DNA from: Stentor roeselii
Lineage: Eukaryota; Ciliophora; Heterotrichea; Heterotrichida; Stentoridae
Direction: 5' to 3'
NCBI GenBank assembly: GCA_006503475.1
Contig: RSEH01000221.1
Span: 17,341 to 81,340 of the forward strand
Length of the DNA: 64,000 nt
Positions 29,471-37,708 of the stretch are shown one piece after another. The notes under the pieces were generated by a model, which was not told where the DNA came from, made no database searches, and worked only from the letters and a program-made list of their open reading frames with translations. The translations under genes and the position numbers were made by a program. Position 1 is the first letter of the stretch. Each line of letters starts with the position of its first letter.

Positions 29471-30118
29471 TCATGTGTCCAGTGATTCTGTTTTTCTTCT
29501 ACGTTGTTTTTTTAGGGTCACAATGTTTTGTTCTCTTCTGCTTTTAAGTTTTACAATATCGTCCAGTATCTCTTCATTTGAAGTTTTATTAAAATAATAA
29601 ATTGTTTCGATGTACTTTTGGTTAACATCTGCAAGTTTCAGAAGATTGTTGGTTACCTGGTCCATCTTTTGTTTCCATTCTTTCAAAAGTTTCTTTTCTT
29701 TTTCGATATTTTTATGGAAATCTTTCGATTTTCCCATACTCGAGCAGGCAGTCATCAAGTTATTAATCGCTTTACATCGACAATCCCTAACTTTCAAGAC
29801 CTGATCAGAAGAAATTTTTCTTTGTTTAGCAGGACTTACCTTTTTGATGAGATCTTTTCTTAAAAGCATAGAAAATTGAGTTTCAGGTCGTTGGTCAGAG
29901 GACAAGATGCGCATATGCCTTGTTCGATATTTGCTTCTCTCAGGACTTCGAATATTAGAAAGGTTGGAAGGACTTGGCAGATTCTTTTGAAGGTGTAGAA
30001 GACTGATGGTGCTTGACTCGTTGTAGTAAATAGAGTCTATAGGACTAAGACATGCACTATACTGGTTTTGATAGCTGTAAGCTGTACCTGGGCGATAAGG
30101 CTGGGTAAGTAATGACAT
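29471..30118 (-). CDS. Basic protein with helical C-terminus, unknown
   Basis: A 215-residue protein. Residues 1-60 are rich in Tyr, Ser and Pro (YRPGTAYSYQNQYSACLSP). The middle is basic, and residues 120-205 are helical/coiled coil (KEKKLLKEWKQKMDQVTNNL). It ends with a run of basic residues (KKQRRRKTE) and TGA. No family recognised. It could be a cytoskeletal protein; this is only composition-based. Confidence 0.68.
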   Translation of the reverse strand: MSLLTQPYRPGTAYSYQNQYSACLSPIDSIYYNESSTISLLHLQKNLPSPSNLSNIRSPERSKYRTRHMRILSSDQRPETQFSMLLRKDLIKKVSPAKQRKISSDQVLKVRDCRCKAINNLMTACSSMGKSKDFHKNIEKEKKLLKEWKQKMDQVTNNLLKLADVNQKYIETIYYFNKTSNEEILDDIVKLKSRREQNIVTLKKQRRRKTESLDT

Positions 30119-30339
30119 TAACTACCGGTATTTTAATCATTTAAAAGCTGTATTGATTATTTTCAAAATAGATTCAAGTAAATATCAGAAACGTTTATAA
30201 TTACTCAAGATATATAACCAAATTTGAAATAATTTGTAAAGTCTTAATAAAATTCTAATATATTTAATATGAAAAATTCCTAAGATATGCAAGATACCCA
30301 GCCTTCCACAGCTGAAAGATACCAAAAAGTATCTTATAA

Positions 30340-31539
30340 ATGCACAAAAGCCCCACGAAATCCTTCAACTCTCCAAAGAAACTTCAAAACCTAAGTCAAG
30401 ATCACCTAAAATCAGGAAGATTCATTCAAAGCCGTAGCCCATCATCAATCTCTTCCTTTTACCCAGACCTAAAAGACCCCCAATCTTATTTCCTGTCACC
30501 ATTCCAGTCATATCCAATTCAGCCAATTCACTCAAGCCAAGACACGATGACTTTTACGACATCAAAGCCATTTTCCTCCTTTAAAGTCCTCGACGCTCCA
30601 GACCTATCAAATTCCTCAAGTCACTCAGTTCTAGACTGGGGAAGTCCAGATCATCTGTGTATATCTCTTCCATCAGACCTTTACATCTACTCTCCAACAA
30701 AATCAAAGATCTTAAATCAGCTGAATTCAAGACATTCAACCTGTTGCTCATTTGATCATAGCGATATAAGCGGCGGCCGACTGGCCGCCGGGAACATGAG
30801 GGGTGAGGTGCGAGTATTTGATATAGAAAAGCAAGAAGCCCTCCTCTTGCATTCGGAGCACAAAGGAAGCGTCCATAGCTGCATCTGGACCGCCTCAGTG
30901 GTGACATCAGCAGGAAGCGACGGGCAACTGATTCATACTGACCTCAGATCTCCAGCATTGGTAAATAAATTCAAAGCACATTTCGATGAAATTACGAAAC
31001 TTGTCTCATGTTCTGAAACTTTCGCAACTTCGAGCAAGGACAAGTCAATTAAGATCTGGAAAGGTTTTGATAAATACGCAGTTAGTTCCTTTTGTTCTTT
31101 GAAGGCACCTGTTCATGCCATGACTTGGACTGGGGAAAGAGGACTTGAAGGATTTTCTGGATTTTCTGGACTTTCAGGAAAACCAGCGCTGATCTTTGGA
31201 GATAACGACAAAAAGCTAAACGTTCTTAATTTCAATGAAAGCCAGGGCAAGTTCGAAGAACTTGCCACTTTCCCTGAAAAAATTACCTCTCTCAAGTTTA
31301 TCTCAGATGGAAGTCAACTGCTCACAGGGTTCGAAGATGGAAGCCTTTCTCTTTGGAGCTACCCGAGCATGACTTGTCTCGGCAAAAGTTCAGGTCATGA
31401 AGGAAGTCTCAGATTTTTATGCCTGTCACCAGATGAAACCTGTGCAGTGTCAGGAGGAGACGACGAGACTTTAAGATTCTGGCAGTTTTCAAGTGTTAAG
31501 AAAAGAGAAGAAACGGTTTTTCTAGTAGACTTCCGATAG
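30340..31539 (+). CDS. CDC20/CDH1 (Fizzy)-family WD40 protein
   Basis: A 399-residue protein. The N-terminal 75 residues are Ser/Pro-rich and include GRFIQSR (26-32), which looks like a degenerate C-box (DRYIPxR) for APC/C binding. FKVLDAPDL then leads into the WD40 propeller, as in CDC20 and CDH1 (KVLDAPxL, VDWSSxNHLxI). Blades include VLDWGSPDHLCISL, SAGSDGQLIHTDLRSP, ATSSKDKSIKIW and SGGDDETLRFWQF. The extreme C-terminus is VDFR, not the usual Ile-Arg tail. It likely recruits substrates to the anaphase-promoting complex. Two tightly linked genes follow on the same strand. Confidence 0.85.
   Translation: MHKSPTKSFNSPKKLQNLSQDHLKSGRFIQSRSPSSISSFYPDLKDPQSYFLSPFQSYPIQPIHSSQDTMTFTTSKPFSSFKVLDAPDLSNSSSHSVLDWGSPDHLCISLPSDLYIYSPTKSKILNQLNSRHSTCCSFDHSDISGGRLAAGNMRGEVRVFDIEKQEALLLHSEHKGSVHSCIWTASVVTSAGSDGQLIHTDLRSPALVNKFKAHFDEITKLVSCSETFATSSKDKSIKIWKGFDKYAVSSFCSLKAPVHAMTWTGERGLEGFSGFSGLSGKPALIFGDNDKKLNVLNFNESQGKFEELATFPEKITSLKFISDGSQLLTGFEDGSLSLWSYPSMTCLGKSSGHEGSLRFLCLSPDETCAVSGGDDETLRFWQFSSVKKREETVFLVDFR
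30771..30790. repeat. GC-rich perfect hairpin 8-4-8
   Basis: CGGCGGCC-GACT-GGCCGCCG inside the CDC20-like gene (SGGRLAAGN). It has the same geometry as the hairpin at 28284 with a different sequence. Confidence 0.75.
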
Positions 31540-31558
31540 TAAATAATAGTTGTTCATA

Positions 31559-32338
31559 ATGTCATTATTTCAAGAGTTTAAAAGAAACCTTTCAAGTAAA
31601 GAAAACTCGAAATGCGTTGATTGTGGCTCTGCAGGCCCCGGGTGGGCTTGCGTTGTTTTTGGAGTTTATGTCTGTGAAAAGTGTTCAGCTGTGCACAAAG
31701 AAATGGATTTAGATACGAGTTATATCAAGTCACTCACAATGGACTCTTGGTCAGTTTACCAGATTAACCTGCTGGTGACTGGCGGGAATAAACGATTTCG
31801 AGACTTTTTGAACCAGTTTGACCTTCCTGAAAATCAGAGTATTTTAGAGAAATACTCATCAGAAGCTGCGATTCATTACAAAACGCTTTTAAAACATGAG
31901 TCAGAGTATAAAACATTAACACCTGCTTCTCTTGTGACTCTTGAAGACCAGACTGAAGAGAGCTCATCATGGGTTACAAGTACAAAATCTTATTTCTCAG
32001 AAACTATGTCAAAAGTTTCTAATTTCAAGTCAAGTGCTTTGAACACCTTAAAATCTTTAAATTCTTTCAGTGCTTTCAGTTTGAAAATAAGTGAAAGTGA
32101 AAATCCTTTACTTGAAAACTTGAAAACTCAAACAAAAAACTTAATCGAATCTTCAAAAAACCTCGGAGAAGTTTCTAGTTCTTCTATTCAGTCATTTACC
32201 ATGAAAGGACTTGAAATGATGAAGGAAGTCAAAAGCTTAGCAGTTGAAAAAGCGAAAACAATTTACAGTCAAGAAAAAGAAGAAGAAAGTACTGAAATGG
32301 TTGAAATGAAGTCTTTTGGCTGTATTAGATTTAATTAA
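31559..32338 (+). CDS. ArfGAP-domain protein with Lys in place of the Arg finger
   Basis: The first ATG in frame is at 31559 (259 residues). Residues 5-120 form an ArfGAP zinc-finger domain: Cys19, Cys22, Cys39 and Cys42 in CxxC-x16-CxxC. The following CSAVHKEM carries Lys47 where active ArfGAPs have the catalytic Arg (CSGxHRxLG). The rest keeps the fold (SLTMDSW, GGNKRFRDFL). The C-terminal half is Ser-rich with amphipathic segments (YFSETMSKVSNFKSSALNTL) that recall ArfGAP1 lipid-packing motifs. It may bind Arf and curved membranes without GAP activity. It lies 19 nt after the CDC20-like stop and 3 nt before the EF-hand gene. Confidence 0.85.
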   Translation: MSLFQEFKRNLSSKENSKCVDCGSAGPGWACVVFGVYVCEKCSAVHKEMDLDTSYIKSLTMDSWSVYQINLLVTGGNKRFRDFLNQFDLPENQSILEKYSSEAAIHYKTLLKHESEYKTLTPASLVTLEDQTEESSSWVTSTKSYFSETMSKVSNFKSSALNTLKSLNSFSAFSLKISESENPLLENLKTQTKNLIESSKNLGEVSSSSIQSFTMKGLEMMKEVKSLAVEKAKTIYSQEKEEESTEMVEMKSFGCIRFN

Positions 32339-32341
32339 TAA

Positions 32342-32914
32342 ATGGAAGTCAAAAAGTTCGCTTTGTCCGACTATCAAAAAGAAGAGCTGAAGTTCGTTTA
32401 TGACCTTTTTTCCCCTGCTAACGGGAAGATCTCTTTAGAATCAGCGAAAAATCTCCTGTTTCGACTGGAGGAAGCCAGTGAAAAACAACAATTTTTCATG
32501 AGTCCTTCAATTAAACTTTCAAAGTCAGAACCAAATTCGCCTGAATTTTCCACGTCGCCTGGACTTACGCCCTTTATAAATATTTCAAGTATTGTAACTT
32601 TCCCGAATGGGCAGAATGAGTGCACTTTCGAAGAATTCACGACAATGTACGAAAATATCATGAGTCAGAACTCGTATGAAGACTTGATTCAACATGCTTT
32701 CGCGCTTTTTGATATCAAAAAAACTGGAACTTTTGATTTTAGGGATTTGCAAGTCGTTGCTGATATTTTGGGAGAAAGTATTGCTAATGATGATGAAGCG
32801 AAAAGATTGATTAATTCTATTAATCCTGGGTCGAATGAAGGAGTCACTTTTAAGGAGTTTAAAGAGTTTTTTATGAATGATATTAAACATGATGAGAATT
32901 CGAACCAGGATTAG
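32342..32914 (+). CDS. EF-hand protein, calmodulin/centrin-like
   Basis: A 190-residue protein. The clearest EF-hand is at 120-150 (HAFALFDIKKTGTFDFRDL), with loop DIKKTGTFDFRD. A second, weaker one (INPGSNEGVTFKEFKEFF) follows. The N-terminal pair (YDLFSPANGKISLESAKNLL, CTFEEFTTMY) lacks most Ca ligands and is split by an inserted Ser/Pro-rich loop (about 55-85). A regulator with one or no functional Ca site is likely. The start is 3 nt after the ArfGAP-like stop (TAATAAATG). Confidence 0.82.
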   Translation: MEVKKFALSDYQKEELKFVYDLFSPANGKISLESAKNLLFRLEEASEKQQFFMSPSIKLSKSEPNSPEFSTSPGLTPFINISSIVTFPNGQNECTFEEFTTMYENIMSQNSYEDLIQHAFALFDIKKTGTFDFRDLQVVADILGESIANDDEAKRLINSINPGSNEGVTFKEFKEFFMNDIKHDENSNQD

Positions 32915-33173
32915 AAGAGTAAGATTGGGTTAAATAGCTTGATGGTTGTTTTAAGATTTTATTACTCAGGCTATAATATAGTCTTTATATTGAAATTCTA
33001 AAATTCTATTTTAAACCTACTAAACTATTTAAAATATTATAATCAATACAGAAAATAATCTAGAAAACTGAAACAACATAAAAAAAAATCTCAAAAAACA
33101 CTCCAAAAAAAACCCCAAAAACCTCATTAAAAATCATAACTCCCTAAAGAGAATTCTAAACTACTATCAACAA

Positions 33174-33938
33174 CTATCCATTCATCAAAGCTTTTTTCCT
33201 GATCATATAAGGATCCTTGAAATGTCTAGCAGTTTCAACATATGTCATCCTCGAAACAGTCTTAAACTGTCCCGGATGATAAACAACCGGAACATAATCC
33301 TCCACATCTTTATGAGCATATTTCGGAAAATGTCCTTTATCAATTTTCTTATAATCCCTTTGCGAAGAAGTCTGCATCGGAACAACAAATTTCTCCGATT
33401 TCGAGATACTAGACTTAGCCCTATTCAAATTTTCCTCTCCTTTAACAGGTCGAAATTCACTTTCATAAGAGCTTTTCCCTTGAAACTTAAGTTTAGTATC
33501 ATGAACAGGGTGCACAGGCCGTTTCGTATGGCAAAAATCAACAGGTCCCCAATCAGGAAAGTCCCTATTATACTGCGACTGCCCAGCAAGTCGAAAGCTC
33601 GGCTGAGGTGTTGAAGACTGCTCGACTGGAACGACTTCAACGACATATCCTGAAAATTTCTTCCGATATTCAGTCTCCAAGTCCATCTTTTGACGATTTC
33701 GATGGTAAAGAGGAGGAGTCTTCGGAAGAACTGGAGTCATGCTCGGCCTTGAGTAACACCTTCGGTAGTCCGACTTGTAAGACTCTCGTGTTGCGAAAGT
33801 TTTTTTATTACCACCTGGGCATAGGTGCTTTCCACAGATGCATAAAAAACAGAGACAACGGTTTACAAGGTGGTAGTTTTCGGGAATTACGTCGATTTCA
33901 TCATCGTCTAGAGGACAATTTGATAACTTTTTAGACAT
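33174..33938 (-). CDS. SAXO/FAM154-like axonemal microtubule-binding protein
   Basis: A 254-residue protein. The N-terminal CLCFLCICGKHLCPGG matches the Cys-rich CxCGxHxCP box of SAXO proteins. Repeated Mn-like units follow, each an aromatic/basic motif: ESYKSDYRRCY, TEYRKKFSGY, SQYNRDFPDWG, SSYESEFRPVKG, SSQRDYKKI. SAXO proteins stabilise axonemal and centriolar microtubules as microtubule inner proteins. No introns. The ATG overlaps the upstream stop by one base (TAATG at 33936-33940). It fits, with the CFAP157-like gene, a ciliary gene content. Confidence 0.85.
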   Translation of the reverse strand: MSKKLSNCPLDDDEIDVIPENYHLVNRCLCFLCICGKHLCPGGNKKTFATRESYKSDYRRCYSRPSMTPVLPKTPPLYHRNRQKMDLETEYRKKFSGYVVEVVPVEQSSTPQPSFRLAGQSQYNRDFPDWGPVDFCHTKRPVHPVHDTKLKFQGKSSYESEFRPVKGEENLNRAKSSISKSEKFVVPMQTSSQRDYKKIDKGHFPKYAHKDVEDYVPVVYHPGQFKTVSRMTYVETARHFKDPYMIRKKALMNG

Positions 33939-34525
33939 TAACTATTACTAGTGAACTTTGATAGTTGGGATAGGTTTGAGTCGGTTACTTCTTTGCCTAT
34001 TGAGATTAATTTTAGAACTTCTTTGTCGTAATCGGATTGAATACGGAAAATCACGTAGGATCTTGATTTGAACCACAGGATGTTGCTTTCGTATCTTAAA
34101 CGGTAAAAACCTCGACCCCAACGGTAGGGGTTGTACCATCTGGGTAAACCGTAGGGGATGATACCGTCGAAATCTTGAACTGGAATCACACGTTTTGTGT
34201 AATGTCCCCAGCCTGTCATCGGGTATGTCTCAATCTTGACAAGCTGACCACCTTCAATCAAGACAAGTTTATGTAGGAACTTTCTAAATCTCATTAAACT
34301 GAACATATAAAGAAAAGTGAAACCTGGGACTGTATATTGAGAAAAAGATCCAAGCATCGACAAAGGATCCAAATGATACAAGAAGTAGATATACCCAGGC
34401 CAGATGATCGACAAATATTTAAGATAATTCGACATCCCTGACCATTTCAGCACAAGGAACTCTCCATTGCTATCAAAAACAAGTCTTCTGGGAATCCTCG
34501 GCTTGGTAGCGAAGAACCTAAACAT
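33938..34525 (-). CDS. Two-TM protein, probably mitochondrial (TMEM186/70/223-like layout)
   Basis: I use the ATG at 34525 (195 residues); the frame above it has no ATG. The N-terminus MFRFFATKPRIPRRLVF is basic and amphipathic like a mitochondrial presequence. Two hydrophobic helices (about 35-52 YLSIIWPGYIYFLYHL, and 63-80 VPGFTFLYMFSLM) are joined by a short loop, followed by about 110 residues with a Tyr/Trp-rich core (RWYNPYRWGRGFYRLRYES). That hairpin-plus-matrix-domain layout recalls TMEM70/TMEM186/TMEM223 assembly factors, an inference only. Its stop overlaps the SAXO-like ATG. Confidence 0.68.
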   Translation of the reverse strand: MFRFFATKPRIPRRLVFDSNGEFLVLKWSGMSNYLKYLSIIWPGYIYFLYHLDPLSMLGSFSQYTVPGFTFLYMFSLMRFRKFLHKLVLIEGGQLVKIETYPMTGWGHYTKRVIPVQDFDGIIPYGLPRWYNPYRWGRGFYRLRYESNILWFKSRSYVIFRIQSDYDKEVLKLISIGKEVTDSNLSQLSKFTSNS

Positions 34526-34564
34526 TTTCCTATTAAAACAACCAAAAAACAAGCAACTTAATAA

Positions 34565-36820
34565 TTATCTAAAACTGCATTCAAGACTATCCTGAATATA
34601 CCCGGGCAAGTCTTTCAATCCAACTTCAGCAGCATGAGCAAGGAACTCTTCAATATCCGAGTCATTAAAATGCCATCGAAACTCTTCAAAAAATTCTTTC
34701 AATTCTTTAATTCCAACTTCTTCAAATCCTTTTCCCATCCTTTCCTCAAAATAGTTATCAAGCAACAAACTAACAACTTTTCTAGGAGGAAACTTTTGAC
34801 TTTTAACAAGGACTTCAACAGCCTCTCTAAGTCCATCTAATCCGATTTTAAACTCTTTATCCTGTTTATACCTTACAGGGTGACATTCTCTAGCAAATAA
34901 CCGAAGTTCATCATCTTCAATTTCAGTTCCAACCAAGGCAAAAACGTCATCCAAATGAACGATTTCCAGTTTTTCATCAGCATAAAGCTGAAAAATCTCT
35001 TCAATAAACTTTTTCTGGAATTCAGTTAATTCTTGCCCTTTATTTTTCAGGTAAAATCCACGAAAGACCATTTTAAGTTGTCTGTAAATTTTTCTGGCAA
35101 GTTGACTTTTTTCGATTTTAGAAGAAATCAAAGCAGATTCTAAATGATTTCTTTTTTTCATCATTTCGATTGATGTGCAGAAGGTGAGGAGCTTGAGGAT
35201 GATGGGAAGAAGAAGGAAAAGGTCGAGAAAGCAGATAAAAGGTGAGATGTAAAGTAAAGGATTTGAAGAAGACCCGTTGATGAAGGAGCAGAAGTAAAGA
35301 GTAAGCCAGAGAAGAAGAGAAATGAAAGAACCTTGCAAAAAGTACTTTAAAGTAACAGGACCAAATGAATCAAACCAGAAAAGCAGCGCATGTCGACTAG
35401 GAATCGCTCCAGTGAATAAGTAACTGAAGGTCACCTTGCAGGGGTGCACCGGGATACACAAAAACGTTAATGGAGACGATGCTAATGACGGTATTCTTCC
35501 AAAAAGATAAGATGGCTTTGGTAGGGTCTCTGCTTCTTCAGCTTTATAAGAAAATAAAGTCTCGGGTGTTATTTCTGGAGTCAGTTTCTTTATGATTGAG
35601 GCTAGTTTAGATAGAATCAAAAGAAGTAATAATCCGAGGGTAATGGGTAAGGACAGTAGAAGGTATGACTCGTATGGAATAGTGTAAAGCAGAAGTGCTC
35701 TGTAAGAAACGATTATTGAAAGAGTCACTGAGTAACCAAGGAGGGTCATTGATAAGTGCTCGTGAATTGTCTGGCCGAAACACTTTCCCAGGTACTCCGA
35801 AAAGTTTAACCTTTTTAATGAAAAATTACTCAGCAAGTAAGGAGATTTGATGAAAAGTTGCTTTGTGAAGAAATATTTCACTAGAGCTTCAGGAAGGTCT
35901 TCTAGGTTTTTATCTTGGTTTTTTAAATCTTCTTCTAAATCTGATAGTTTTGCCTCGAAATTCCTCCAGGTTACTAGAAAACCTTGACAGATCATTAAAA
36001 GAATGATGCAAGTCCCTGCATAGATCATTGAAAATAAACAGAGACCGTAGATTATATCATCGAGTTCCAAGTCTTCAAAAGGGTCGAGATAGAAGAGAAG
36101 GGTGCAAAAAGCACTTAACAAAAGAAGAATTCCGAGGTTTTCATATAAAGTGTATAAAGCAAGTTTTAAAGCATCGTCAGTGATTTTTTCTAAAGAGTCT
36201 TTCCAATAAATCAAGATAAAACAAACACACAAGATGACAACAGCGAAAACTCCAGTTAATGAAAGTTCGTCTTTATCCTCATCAGGTTCATCTTCATCAT
36301 CATCAGTTTCATTGTCTTTCTCATGATTTTCACCTTCCTGTTCATTAGATTTCGTCACTGATGTCCCTTCTTCATTACTTTTCTTTGTCTTCTCCTCAGT
36401 CATTAAGATTTGATTATATTCTTCTAAATTTTCTATTTCCTCTTCAAGTTCTTGAAAACCTTCTTCAGAGTAATTTTTGTAATCATCAATTTTCCTTTGC
36501 AGGTCTTCATAAAGAGCTAAAAGGTCGTCGTATTGTTTTTGTAAAGATTTATTTTCCGTTGATAGGTTTTTGTTTAGTTCTTGTTTCAGTGACAAAGAAC
36601 TCATCAGACCTCGAGAAGCATCTGACTTCGAAGCCTGGGTTTCAACCTCCACAGAAGCATCGGACTCTGACAAAGTTGAAGATTTTTCAAGGTTCTGCTT
36701 TTGTTGGAGTTTTTCATATTCAGTTAAAGATTCAGTCTCATAATAAACCATGATTGACCCTTGAGTTTCTTGTGCGAGTAACATCGAAACATTGAGAAGA
36801 AAGATCAAAATTATAATCAT
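34565..36820 (-). CDS. Multi-pass membrane protein with signal peptide, coiled coil and helical C-terminus
   Basis: I choose the ATG at 36820, which gives a clean signal peptide (IIILIFLLNVSMLLAQ) and 751 residues; an earlier in-frame ATG at 36874 would overlap the divergent gene. A lumenal/extracellular region of about 150 residues has a coiled coil and a strongly acidic run (DNETDDDEDEPDEDKDEL). Around eight transmembrane helices follow between about 185 and 560. The cytosolic C-terminus (570-751) is helical with EF-hand-like pairs (EIFQLYADEKLEIVHLDDVF, LDGLREAVEVLV, VGIKELKEFFEEF) lacking clear Ca loops. No family recognised. Confidence 0.75.
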   Translation of the reverse strand: MIIILIFLLNVSMLLAQETQGSIMVYYETESLTEYEKLQQKQNLEKSSTLSESDASVEVETQASKSDASRGLMSSLSLKQELNKNLSTENKSLQKQYDDLLALYEDLQRKIDDYKNYSEEGFQELEEEIENLEEYNQILMTEEKTKKSNEEGTSVTKSNEQEGENHEKDNETDDDEDEPDEDKDELSLTGVFAVVILCVCFILIYWKDSLEKITDDALKLALYTLYENLGILLLLSAFCTLLFYLDPFEDLELDDIIYGLCLFSMIYAGTCIILLMICQGFLVTWRNFEAKLSDLEEDLKNQDKNLEDLPEALVKYFFTKQLFIKSPYLLSNFSLKRLNFSEYLGKCFGQTIHEHLSMTLLGYSVTLSIIVSYRALLLYTIPYESYLLLSLPITLGLLLLLILSKLASIIKKLTPEITPETLFSYKAEEAETLPKPSYLFGRIPSLASSPLTFLCIPVHPCKVTFSYLFTGAIPSRHALLFWFDSFGPVTLKYFLQGSFISLLLWLTLYFCSFINGSSSNPLLYISPFICFLDLFLLLPIILKLLTFCTSIEMMKKRNHLESALISSKIEKSQLARKIYRQLKMVFRGFYLKNKGQELTEFQKKFIEEIFQLYADEKLEIVHLDDVFALVGTEIEDDELRLFARECHPVRYKQDKEFKIGLDGLREAVEVLVKSQKFPPRKVVSLLLDNYFEERMGKGFEEVGIKELKEFFEEFRWHFNDSDIEEFLAHAAEVGLKDLPGYIQDSLECSFR

Positions 36821-36866
36821 AATAATGTTTATAATGAAAAATTTATCAAAATCTCGATAACTAAAA

Positions 36867-37694
36867 ATGAACATCTTTTATTTCCTTATTCTAAATTTTT
36901 CCCTTTCCTTCACCCTAGTCCTAAATGATACTTTCAAAGACCTTTCCAACTGGGAAGCCGTGGATCAGTCAGGCCAAAGCACAGGAAACAACGAGTTGCA
37001 ATACTATCGAAAAGACTCCAGAAACATCTACCGTACAATGCATCATTACGGCCGAGCCTTAAAGTTAACATCCAGATACGAGCCTCTGGGTCACAACGGT
37101 TATTCCTACACATCAGGAAAAGTAATATCAAAAAGTAAAGTCGGTCCTTACGGCTTCATCAACATTCGAGTACTTGTTCCTAAGGACTACGGAGTTTTAG
37201 CTAGTTTAATGCTATTCCCATCATCAGGGGAAAATGAATACGGCCCTTGGGCTGCCTGTGGGCAAATCGTGATGCTTGACACGAAGTGTTTTGAACAAGA
37301 AGCTCAATCTTTTCTTTTTTTCGGAGGACCTTACCCGGACCAGGTGATATTTCCTGGGTACAGTGATAGAATCATTAACTCTATCGACTGGAGTGTTCCG
37401 CATTACTTCGGACTTGAATGGCAACCGAGTTATTTAAAATTTTGGCTTGATGCTCAGATAGTTGATGGAATTATCAATGGATTGAACTATTTAACAGTAA
37501 ATTCAAGTACCTGGTACTCAAAAACCTCTGAAGGGAACTTCTTTCAAAGTGGAGCCCCTTTCGACGTCGGTACAAACATCATCATGTCTCTCGCGACAGG
37601 TGGTGACTGGGTCTGTGGCATTCCAGGGTGTTGTGACTCTATTCCATCCAAGTCAAGTCTTTACATATTCAACGTGGAAGTCTGGAAACAGTAA
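36867..37694 (+). CDS. GH16-fold secreted protein without catalytic residues
   Basis: A 275-residue protein with a signal peptide (FYFLILNFSLSFTLVL) and a beta-jellyroll like laminarinases and beta-1,3-glucanases. Visible: NELQYYRKDSRN, GKVISKSKVGPYGFINIRVLVPKDYGVLAS-type strands, GPWAACG, FGLEWQPSYLKFWLD and the C-terminal NIIMSLATGGDW. The GH16 site, normally GEIDIME, reads GQIVMLD: Gln133 for the nucleophile Glu, Val135 for the central Asp, Asp138 for the acid/base Glu. It resembles glucan-binding proteins in which the fold recognises sugar without cutting. It starts 46 nt from the divergent membrane protein gene. Confidence 0.85.
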   Translation: MNIFYFLILNFSLSFTLVLNDTFKDLSNWEAVDQSGQSTGNNELQYYRKDSRNIYRTMHHYGRALKLTSRYEPLGHNGYSYTSGKVISKSKVGPYGFINIRVLVPKDYGVLASLMLFPSSGENEYGPWAACGQIVMLDTKCFEQEAQSFLFFGGPYPDQVIFPGYSDRIINSIDWSVPHYFGLEWQPSYLKFWLDAQIVDGIINGLNYLTVNSSTWYSKTSEGNFFQSGAPFDVGTNIIMSLATGGDWVCGIPGCCDSIPSKSSLYIFNVEVWKQ

Positions 37695-37708
37695 TATTTT
37701 AATATAAG

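Noticed and set aside
30960-30976. GTAAATAAATTCAAAG in the CDC20-like gene as a 16-nt intron
   Set aside because: It encodes part of a normal WD40 strand (LVNKFKAHF) and removing it would shift the frame.
36821-36874. Longer start (36874) for the multi-pass membrane protein
   Set aside because: It would overlap the divergent GH16-like ATG and spoil the signal peptide; the ATG at 36820 gives a clean one.
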